Below are positions 7,901 to 13,844 of a DNA stretch of 13,844 bases, one piece after another. The notes beneath the pieces are model-generated. The model worked only from the letters and a program-made list of their open reading frames with translations, did no database searches and was not told the DNA's origin. Origin of the DNA: Ochromonadaceae sp. CCMP2298 (taxonomy: Eukaryota; Sar; Synurophyceae; Ochromonadales; Ochromonadaceae); the NCBI GenBank assembly GCA_026770595.1, contig MU634262.1, positions 1 to 13,844 on the forward strand, in the 5' to 3' direction. A program made the translations under genes and the position numbers. Each line of letters starts with the position of its first letter. Position 1 is the first letter of the stretch.

Positions 7901-8256
7901 GCTGCCGTGATACGAGATCGAGCAAAAGGCTTCGGGGCAAATAGATCTGCCGAGGCCTGCCGCGATTAGAGCGTCGGCTGTTGGTCAAATAGATCTGGTG
8001 GTGTCGCTCCCACACTTTTGCTTTTGCAAGGTTTTGCCACCAAAAATCATCGGAGGTTTTCCATCTTCGTCGACGGTTTTCTGTAAGGGGAACCCGGGAA
8101 CCTTTTTTTGGCACCTCGCCAAAAATTTGGCAAGGAGGAGGAGCAGTTTCTGCAACTGTGCAACCACGCTGTGGATGTGCTTCCTCTTGCTCTCTTTCAG
8201 TCTTTCTGGCATCATCGTCGAGCACATTCGTTCTATTTCGTCCTTTGTTTTCGAGA
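7901..8256. promoter_or_regulatory. shared divergent promoter region, CYP51 / VWA gene
   Basis: This 356-bp stretch separates the starts of CYP51 (-) and the VWA gene (+). It holds caaatagatctg twice (7938-7949 and 7986-7997, 48 bp apart). It also holds a hairpin tttttggc (8105-8112) / gccaaaaa (8118-8125). The segment 8036-8083 is about 79% identical, in reverse complement, to 531-573 in the left repeat region. The leader block tcctttgttttc just before the VWA start matches the one before the paralogous gene at 2565. Confidence 0.5.
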
Positions 8257-9588
8257 ATGGGTTGTGGAGACAGCAAACCCGGTGCAGAGCAGGTGCTCGC
8301 ACCAGCCAAGGCGCCCCCAGTAGCAAAGGCGCCCCCGGTGGATGAGACGCCGGATGTGGCGCCCATCGCAGAGGAAAGCGTCGAAATCGAAGTAGAGCTG
8401 ACCCCGGAGCAGCTGGCAAACATGACCGAAGAGGAAATCGCAGAGATGGAGGTCGGAAAGGTCAAGTTTCTGCGGCGGGTGAAGGCGAAGGATGCGGAGC
8501 GCGACTATACAATTATCGTGGACCAATCGGCCAGCATGAAGCTCAGCACTATCGTGAAAGCCATCGACGGCAGCGCGCGGACGCTGAAGATGACTCGCTG
8601 GAAGGAGGCCGAGGAGGCTGTCTCCTTCCTGGCCCCGCAGGCCTCCCAGTGCGACAAGGAGGGCCTGACGTTGTACTTCTTCTCCTGCAGAGGGGACTTC
8701 ACAAAGTGCCCCAACGTGACCTCCGCAGAGGCAGTGGCGCAGTACTTCAAGGAGAACCCGCCGAAGGGGGGAACAGACCTGACCTCTGTGCTCGACGATG
8801 CTTTGGGCGACTTCCTGCGCCCCCCCCAGGAGAAAGTGTCCGCGCCCACGCCCGAGGTCACCCCCGCCAGCTCCCCCAGCCCCCCCATCACCGAGGCAGA
8901 GGCTCCTGAGCAGGTGGTGGAGGCTGCTACCCAAGAGGAGGTAGAGGTTGCTGCTGCTCCTGAGCAGGTGGAGGTGGAGGTGGAGGCGGAGGCTGCTCCC
9001 CCGGTGGAGGTGGAGGTGGAGGTTGCTGCTGCTCCTGAGCAGGTGGAGGTTGAGGCTGCTGGGAAGGGAAAGAAAGGAAAGAAGGGGAAGAAGGGAAAGA
9101 AGGCTGCTCTCCAAGAGGAGGTGGATGAGGCTGCTGCTCCTGTGGAGGTGGAGGCTGAGGCTGCTGCTCCCCAAGAAGAGGTGGCTGTTGAGGTGGTGGT
9201 GGAGGCGGAGGCGGAGACGGAGGCTGCTCCCCAGGTGGAGGTGGAGGTTGCTCCTGAGCCGGTGGAGGTAGAGGTGCAGGTGCAGGTGGAGGCTGCTCCC
9301 CAGCCTAAGCGCAAGCCCCTGACCCTGCTGGTGATAGTGGACGGCTGCCCCTCCAACAAGAAGACCGCCTCTCAGCTGATCGTGGACGCCACGCAGAGCA
9401 TGGGCAGCGACCAGGATCTGTGCATCTCCTTCGTGCAGGTGGGGGACGACGAGCGCTGCAGTGTGTGGCTGAAGGAGCTAAATGTGAACATTAAGGGCAA
9501 GGGCAGGTTCGACGTGGTCGATGTGGTGAGCGCATCTACTCTGAAGGACATGGACTTCCCGGCACTGGTCAAGAAGTCACTCGAATAG
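8257..9588 (+). CDS. MGCGDSKP-module protein with a split VWA domain
   Basis: The 443-residue frame starts at MGCGDSKP. An upstream in-frame Met (8158) is rejected because the paralogue at 2565 shares this start. Gly2/Cys3 give a likely myristoyl/palmitoyl membrane anchor. Residues 9-80 are Ala/Pro then acidic. A VWA (metal-ion-dependent adhesion) fold begins at about 84: IIVDQSAS gives Asp89, Ser91 and Ser93 of the DxSxS motif, and GGTDL gives Thr173. The domain is then interrupted by a low-complexity insertion (about 188-351) and resumes at LTLLVIVDGCPS (Asp362, the expected third metal-site residue) through QDLCISFVQVGDD and RFDVVDVVS. All metal-site residues are kept, so the fold is probably functional. 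The rejoined halves resemble TerY-type or cytosolic VWA proteins. The partner and role are unknown. No intron was seen. Confidence 0.85.
   Translation: MGCGDSKPGAEQVLAPAKAPPVAKAPPVDETPDVAPIAEESVEIEVELTPEQLANMTEEEIAEMEVGKVKFLRRVKAKDAERDYTIIVDQSASMKLSTIVKAIDGSARTLKMTRWKEAEEAVSFLAPQASQCDKEGLTLYFFSCRGDFTKCPNVTSAEAVAQYFKENPPKGGTDLTSVLDDALGDFLRPPQEKVSAPTPEVTPASSPSPPITEAEAPEQVVEAATQEEVEVAAAPEQVEVEVEAEAAPPVEVEVEVAAAPEQVEVEAAGKGKKGKKGKKGKKAALQEEVDEAAAPVEVEAEAAAPQEEVAVEVVVEAEAETEAAPQVEVEVAPEPVEVEVQVQVEAAPQPKRKPLTLLVIVDGCPSNKKTASQLIVDATQSMGSDQDLCISFVQVGDDERCSVWLKELNVNIKGKGRFDVVDVVSASTLKDMDFPALVKKSLE
8824..9306 (+). repeat. low-complexity insertion within the VWA coding region
   Basis: This encodes residues about 190-350 and splits the VWA domain. 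It contains a Pro/Ser-rich start, repeated EVEVEAEAAAP/QEEV-type units, and one Lys/Gly patch (GKGKKGKKGKKGKK, 269-282). The DNA is made of ggtggag and gctgctcc-type units and keeps a single frame throughout. The composition recalls the acidic tail of the paralogue. Confidence 0.75.
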
Positions 9589-9892
9589 AGGGCCGGAGAG
9601 GCGAAAAGCGAGAAGGGAGAAGCGAGAAGGGAGAAGGGAGACTGGAGAAATAAGGACGCAGGACGGAGGCTGGAGATAGGAGGCTCCTGGCATCTGATCC
9701 GCCTCTGCCTCTGTCTCTAGTAATTTTGTAGCTGTGGCTGTCCCAGAGTCTCAGAGTAGGATTAAAAATTGTTGTTATTAAAGCTTTACGATTAACCCCC
9801 TCAACTGCGGTCTTCGGTCTTCCCGCCACACCATGCACAAATGAATACAGACAGCGAATAGAGCACACAGCAGACCCAGCACTGTACTCAAG
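9589..9892. other. convergent intergenic region
   Basis: This lies between the VWA stop and the stop of the TPR-like gene on the other strand. I see no gene. A 7-bp purine array (gagaagg type, four units, 9610-9637) follows the VWA stop at once. An AT-rich patch lies at about 9760-9785 (attaaaaattg, attaaag) and may contain a polyadenylation signal for the VWA gene. Confidence 0.5.
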
Positions 9893-11077
9893 CTACGGTA
9901 CACCCAGCGGTAGACCCAGCGCGGCAGCTGTGCGCGCGTATGCGGCTGCGGCGCATGAGGCGTCTGTCCTGGGTAGCTGTGTGGCCATAAAATGCGCGCC
10001 CAGAGCGCCCAGACTCGCATGGGGGATGGAGGGGGAGGAGCCAGGTGTGCACAGGGCTCCCTCCTCCAGCACCTGCCCCAGGGCGCTGAAGGCTCGGCTG
10101 GCCAGGTCCCTTAGCAGCGTAAGCTCCGCCTCTGCGCCGGCGCCGGTGGGACTGGTCCGGGCTTTGCTCACTGCGCCCTTGACCCTGGCGACGTTGATGG
10201 CCCGAAGCAGGCACTGGCACCGCAGCAGGCACACTCGCACCGACTCAGCGCCCAGCGACACCGCCGCGTCAATATATGTGCGCATGGTCTGTGCGGCGAA
10301 GTGCCCCTCGTCCGCTTGTCTGCACTGCGAGAGGGCCGCCTCCAGGCAGGAGGCACTGTCCCCCAAGCGGCCCTGCTGCCTAAGTGCCTGCGCCATTGCC
10401 AGCTGCGGCAGAGCGCTGTGTGGGTCCAAGCGTGCTGCGGCATCCAGCCAATGCCAAGCGTCCTGCCCCACCTGCGTCTGTCCCTGTGCCTGCGCTTGCC
10501 CCTGTAACTCCCCCGCCCCGGCCAGCAGCAGGCGCGCGATGGCGCAGTGCACGGCCACGTCTGCGCTATTGAGCTGGTGGCTTTGTCGCAGCTGCTGCAG
10601 ACAGGACGCGGGACTGGCACCCCCAAGCTCGCCACAGAGCGCGGCTAGCCTGAGGGCTGTGGCGTGCTGTGCTGGGGGTGAGGGCAGTGCGGTCTCTGCC
10701 AGGAGGCACTGGTGGGCCTGCAGGAACTGGCCGCTGCACAGCAACTGCAGGGCCCGACTTCGCAGAGACGACTCCTGGGCTGGCGCCGCCGCGTGGGCGT
10801 AGCGTGGCGCTGGACCGCCCGCACCCTCGTTGCCTCCGAACTCGGCGAAGGCTCTGTCAATCTCCTCGGTTAGGTCGCAGTCGTCCGCCCCGTACTCGCC
10901 GCTGTCCACGATCTCCGCAGGAGAGGCCAGGATCTTCTCCCCGAACGGAAGACAATGCAGCTGCACCTTCCCGCGGTGGATCTTGTCGACCCGGCAGAGT
11001 GATCCACTGCCAGCCGCAGAAGGATCCTCTGGAGTATAGAGGACGAACTCTCCCGGAAAGCATATGTAAATGTCCAT
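9893..11077 (-). CDS. protein with TPR-like helical repeats (function unknown)
   Basis: I do not recognise a specific family. The 394-residue frame starts MDIYICFPGEFVLY. Residues about 8-62 read like a small beta-barrel (GEFVLYTPEDP, LCRVDKIHRGKVQL, GEKILASPAEIVDSG), possibly SH3/Tudor-like. Then follow an acidic linker and, from about 103 to 300, Ala/Leu-rich helical pairs in which DAWHWLDAAARLDP and ALPQLAMAQALRQQGRL fit the TPR pattern. A Gln/Gly-rich run (QGQAQAQGQTQ) sits in one loop. The C-terminus is Ala-rich and ends LGLPLGVP. No signal peptide or membrane helix was seen, so a soluble scaffold or adaptor is inferred. An additional upstream exon cannot be excluded: the overlapping minus-strand frame at 10870-11361 also looks partly protein-like. 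The gene is divergent from the OTU gene. Confidence 0.65.
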   Translation of the reverse strand: MDIYICFPGEFVLYTPEDPSAAGSGSLCRVDKIHRGKVQLHCLPFGEKILASPAEIVDSGEYGADDCDLTEEIDRAFAEFGGNEGAGGPAPRYAHAAAPAQESSLRSRALQLLCSGQFLQAHQCLLAETALPSPPAQHATALRLAALCGELGGASPASCLQQLRQSHQLNSADVAVHCAIARLLLAGAGELQGQAQAQGQTQVGQDAWHWLDAAARLDPHSALPQLAMAQALRQQGRLGDSASCLEAALSQCRQADEGHFAAQTMRTYIDAAVSLGAESVRVCLLRCQCLLRAINVARVKGAVSKARTSPTGAGAEAELTLLRDLASRAFSALGQVLEEGALCTPGSSPSIPHASLGALGAHFMATQLPRTDASCAAAAYARTAAALGLPLGVP

Positions 11078-11460
11078 CTTGAGATACGCACCGGCAGCTT
11101 GTCGGCCACTTCACTCCCTACGCACCGCGCACATGCCTCTTGCAGCAGGGACAAGGGAAGCGTACTGTCAGCAGGTAAATGGACCACACGCTCTCGCTGA
11201 CTGACCAATTGCAAAGGCGCCGCTTTGAGTCCACATCCTCCATCATCCCTCGCCATCCTAGCGCCCATTCGAAAATAGGCACAATGCAAAGTCAGGAATG
11301 ATGTAAGACCCACAAAATAAACCTTATAATAATTATCAAAACCGATTATTTTACCTTCCAATTTTGGGCTGATTGCTCGGTGATGTTAACTTTTATGATG
11401 AACTCTGAACTCTGCTCTGTAAGGCGAGCTGTCTGGCACATACTTGTGCCCGCGCTAAAG
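11078..11460. promoter_or_regulatory. divergent promoter region, TPR-like gene / OTU gene
   Basis: This stretch separates two divergent starts. It has two CCAAT boxes (11205-11209 and 11358-11362) and an AT-rich core at about 11316-11352 (aataaaccttataataattatc), which is the most promoter-like sequence in the window. Its left part could instead be coding for an upstream exon of the TPR-like gene. Confidence 0.45.
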
Positions 11461-12793
11461 ATGGCGGAGTTCTCGGATCCTGCGGCAGAGGCGCTGGGCT
11501 CTCAGCAGCCGAGCCTGGAGTCCTATACGGAGATGGAGAGGCGGCACAAAGCGGAAGTGAGGAAGGTCGAGGGCGAAACCAGGGCTCTGCTAAAGACTGC
11601 TAAGAAGAGTACCAAAGCGCAGATTGAGACGCAGGTGCTCCGCATGCAGTATGATCTGAGGGCCAGGCACCAGGAGGAGGAGGAGGAGATGGAGAAGCGC
11701 GGCGAAGGTAGTCGGCATGGGAACGCCAACACGCGCATCACCACACGCGCATCACTCTTTATTGACCGCCCTTTAACCAACGTGACCGCCCTTCACCACC
11801 TCATCTGCAGAGGCTCCGACGGAAGAGGAGGCAGAGGAGGCAGGCGCTGCCGCCTGTAACGCCATCTGCGCTGCGCTGGGTGGGGTGCCTGCACTCAGCG
11901 CAGCGCAGTTGGCGGAGCAGGCGGCTGCTGCGAAGAAGGCCAAGGCCCTGAAGAAGAAGGTAACGGTTGCTGCGACGCCTAGAGTGTAGAGTGTAGAGTG
12001 TAGATTGTAGAGTGTAGAGTGTAGAGTGTAGATTGTAGAGTGTAGATGCAGACCTGGCTAGTGAGTCGCCCCGTGATGTGCTTGCTAACAGAAAGCGGTT
12101 GACACTGATTGCTCACTGATGTCCACTGATTCTGTCCACTGATTGCTGTCCGTCGCTCAGGACAAGAAGGTGGCGAAGGACCAGCAGCAGGAGAGCGCCA
12201 AGCAGCAGATCCGCGATGAGAACTCAGGTCCCAGCAGGAGGGAGGTGGAGCTGGCGCAGATAAACAGGCAGCTGGCCGCGGAGGCGCTGGAGGTCTGGCC
12301 TGTCACCTCGGACGGCAACTGCCTCTACCGCGCTGTAGCCCACCAGCTCTCCACCCTGCCACAGCTCTCTTCCTACCATGACCACAACGCCCTGCGCGGC
12401 CTGGCCGCGGCGCACATCCGCGCCCACGCAGAGGACTACTCGCCCTTCCTGGGAATGGAGGCGGGGGACGCGGAATTCGTAGAGTACGTACGCAAGGTGG
12501 CTTCGCAGACGGACGCCGAGTGGGGCGGGCAGCTGGAGCTCAAGGCGCTGGCCGCGGCTCTGCAGCTGCCCATCCACGTGTACGCAGCAGACGCACCGCT
12601 GCTGCGCATGGAGGCGGGGACCGATACTGATACTGCTTCTGATACTGCTTCTACTGCTGATGCTGTGCCTCTGCGCGTGGCCTACCACCGGCACTACTTC
12701 TCTCTAGGCGAGCACTACAACTCCACCGTAACCGCCAGCAAGGCCGGAGAGGAGGAGGATTCTCTGGGGGTGGGAAGTATAGCACTGGCCTAG
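11461..12793 (+). CDS. OTUD6-like OTU-domain deubiquitinase, three exons
   Basis: OTU cysteine proteases cleave ubiquitin chains; OTUD6/OTU2 members act with ribosomes and translation factors in other eukaryotes. Exons 11461-11707, 11811-11959 and 12161-12793 join in frame to 342 residues, usual for OTUD6B. The start at 11461 (aagATGg context) puts Met right before the family's N-terminal coiled coil (about 15-80, ERRHKAEVRKVEGETRALL); an upstream in-frame Met at 11380 is less likely. A middle Ala/Lys helical stretch spans about 83-160. The OTU domain (about 175-330) has SDGNCLYRA with Asp183 and nucleophile Cys186, WGGQLELKAL (253-262), and LGEHYNS with catalytic His317. All catalytic residues are present. 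A Thr/Asp/Ala-rich insert (about 284-301) interrupts the domain before YHRHYFSLGEHY. Family certain; substrate unknown. Confidence 0.93.
11708..11810 (+). other. OTU intron 1 (103 nt)
   Basis: A GT-AG intron runs from gtagtc to tcatctgcag. It splits a Glu codon after its first base (phase 1). It is required to join the coiled-coil exon to the Glu/Ala-rich second exon, since the first frame otherwise runs into unrelated sequence and a stop. Confidence 0.85.
11960..12160 (+). other. OTU intron 2 (201 nt)
   Basis: A GT-AG intron, phase 0, runs from gtaacg to cgctcag. It contains a 7-bp tandem array (11981-12043) and four CACTGAT blocks (12103, 12114, 12124, 12137) just before the acceptor, each with a CTGAT branch-point-like core. 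It is the longest intron in the window and also contains a possible 9-nt microexon (see findings). Confidence 0.85.
11981..12043 (+). repeat. 7-bp tandem array in OTU intron 2
   Basis: Nine 7-bp units follow without a gap: agagtgt three times, agattgt once, the same four again, then agagtgt. The pattern therefore shows a higher-order unit of 28 bp. The units include stops in all useful frames, which supports the intron call. Confidence 0.9.
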
Positions 12794-12837
12794 GTTTGGA
12801 CATTGATGCTGTTTATACAGTGATTTACATGGTGTAT

Positions 12838-13530
12838 TTACAAGTTTGAGTTGACGTTTGCATACTTGCCCTTATAGTACGAACGCAGGTCGTTATACTT
12901 GTCCGCCCTTGCGGAGCTGTGCTCCTGCATCATAGTCTGGTGGCCCAGCTCCTCTTCCTGCAGCAGCGCGCCGAACTCGCCGTCTATGCGCTGAGAGGCC
13001 GAGCGGAACCCCTGCGATAGGTGGAATCTCAATAGCTCCAGTATGACCGATACTAAGAGTGCGCAGCATATGACCAGGTACCACTGCTTGATGATGATGA
13101 TGTCGCTGTCCGTGATGCCCACTGTGTTCCCGTTGTCGTCCAGGTACTTGTAGAACCTCTTCTGCAGGACGAAGGCGGATATTCCTGCTCCGGCATTCAC
13201 GCCCACGATGAGCAGTGCCAAAACCTTGGACACTGCCATCATGCAGCGACATCCTGCGTTCGTTATCGCCAAGAAGCTAAAGAGGGAAACGCCTAGAAGC
13301 AAGCAGCCCGAAGTAGCACAGAACAATCCTATCCAGGCGTTGTAGATGTCAGTCATATCTCCGCCCAGCTTCTTGGCGAGGTAGATGGCGAATACCACGA
13401 ACACGCAGCCCAGCAGGAAGTCCACCAGATTCAAGACCTGCAACTGGAGAACCCCGAAAGAGTGGCACGCCTTTTCGCAGCATCCCACTTTGGCCGAGGA
13501 AGTAGAGGCGCGGTAGCGAGCACCAGACAT
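12838..13530 (-). CDS. four-helix (tetraspan) membrane protein, tetraspanin-like
   Basis: The 230-residue protein has four hydrophobic helices at about 30-51, 64-90, 96-122 and 149-170, and a polar C-terminal tail (171-230) with acidic and Tyr-rich parts (YNDLRSYYKGKY). The topology recalls tetraspanins or other four-helix membrane proteins. The loop between helices 3 and 4 is only about 26 residues, and I see no CCG motif, so it is not a canonical tetraspanin. Cysteines cluster at the N-terminus (GCCEKAC, 16-22) and after helix 2 (GCRC, 93-96), possible palmitoylation sites. The start at 13530 is the only suitable Met before helix 1. Its stop lies 44 bp from the OTU stop on the other strand. 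Function unknown. Confidence 0.75.
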   Translation of the reverse strand: MSGARYRASTSSAKVGCCEKACHSFGVLQLQVLNLVDFLLGCVFVVFAIYLAKKLGGDMTDIYNAWIGLFCATSGCLLLGVSLFSFLAITNAGCRCMMAVSKVLALLIVGVNAGAGISAFVLQKRFYKYLDDNGNTVGITDSDIIIIKQWYLVICCALLVSVILELLRFHLSQGFRSASQRIDGEFGALLQEEELGHQTMMQEHSSARADKYNDLRSYYKGKYANVNSNL

Positions 13531-13844
13531 TGGAATCCTCTGTGCGGGAAGGGGCTGGAAATGTCCAAGTTGCGGGTCCCTGGGCTGCTAAAAAAGGGCG
13601 CTGCTGGAGCAGCTGCTGACTCTAGATGACCAGCCAAGAGAGAGAGATGAAGCTTCGAAATGAGGCTGTCGAACACACTCAGTTCTGAAGGAAGAAGCTC
13701 CCACAAAGCTCCCACACTTTCAACAGCAGTCCAAAACAGAACTCCCTCTGAGAAACTAACCAAAATCCAGCTGGGCCTCAAATTCCAGCTGGGAATTCGG
13801 GCGATAGCATCAAATTTCAATGAATATGCGCAAATCACCATTTT
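13531..13844. other. upstream region of the tetraspan gene
   Basis: No gene of its own was seen. It should hold the promoter and leader of the minus-strand tetraspan gene. It contains an exact 11-bp tandem duplication, aagctcccaca (13695-13705, 13706-13716). An open minus-strand frame (13431-13841) overlaps the gene start but shows no domain, and I read it as a chance frame. Confidence 0.45.

Noticed and set aside
7310-7969. 219-residue plus-strand frame opposite CYP51
   Set aside because: It is antisense to a strongly conserved P450; GC-rich coding DNA often leaves such open frames.
9930-10802. 290-residue plus-strand frame opposite the TPR-like gene
   Set aside because: It is Ser/Ala/Cys/Arg-rich with no fold; the minus frame has helical periodicity and a longer open frame.
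10870-11361. Minus-strand frame overlapping the TPR-like start, as an upstream exon
   Set aside because: The part before 11080 looks protein-like, but I found no splice pair that shifts it into the frame of the 9893-11077 gene.
11380-11460. Earlier Met for the OTU gene
   Set aside because: The 27 extra residues are not family-like; the Met at 11461 has a better context and begins next to the coiled coil.
8006-13720. Shared 13-mer gctcccacacttt upstream of CYP51 (8006-8018) and of the tetraspan gene (13708-13720)
   Set aside because: In 14 kb, with both strands compared, one 13-mer pair is expected by chance; there is no third copy.
1-13844. CRISPR arrays, tRNA or rRNA genes, virus-like or transposase genes
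   Set aside because: I looked on both strands and saw no regular spaced repeats, tRNA loops, rRNA motifs or polymerase/transposase motifs.

Overview
The window looks like nuclear DNA of a eukaryotic alga with a secondary, red-lineage plastid, such as an ochrophyte (stramenopile) or a haptophyte. Three things point there. There are spliceosomal GT-AG introns in the SWEET and OTU genes. The proteins are typical eukaryotic families (SWEET transporter, CYP51, OTUD6-type deubiquitinase, tetraspan membrane protein). A sigma-70 factor carries an N-terminal hydrophobic signal peptide ending in a V-D-A|F motif, the 'ASAF-like' signal of such algae. I cannot assign a genus.

Layout: 1-1788 has no gene I can support and is rich in inverted repeats, including one about 430 bp long. 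Then come: a minus-strand Ala/Glu-rich repeat protein starting MGCGDSKP (1789-2565); a plus-strand SWEET sugar transporter with three exons (3041-3964); a plus-strand plastid sigma factor (4500-5750); a minus-strand CYP51 sterol 14-alpha-demethylase (6449-7900); a plus-strand VWA-domain protein, also starting MGCGDSKP (8257-9588); a minus-strand protein with TPR-like helices (9893-11077); a plus-strand OTUD6-like protease with three exons (11461-12793); and a minus-strand four-helix membrane protein (12838-13530). Most neighbours are divergent or convergent and spacing is tight (44 bp between the last two stop codons), so this is a compact nuclear genome.

The genes do not form one pathway: sugar transport, plastid transcription, sterol synthesis and ubiquitin editing are simply neighbours. 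The one clear internal link is the MGCGDSKP pair. Two genes about 5.7 kb apart share their translation-start context and a dual-acylation N-terminus, then diverge into different bodies. One is a run of 18-residue Ala-rich repeats. The other is a VWA domain split by a long Val/Glu/Ala insertion. This pair is the best candidate for something undescribed. Other points of interest are an over-represented GTACGTAC palindrome, a possible 9-nt microexon in the OTU gene, substituted sugar-site asparagines in the SWEET, and diverged promoter-recognition regions in the sigma factor.
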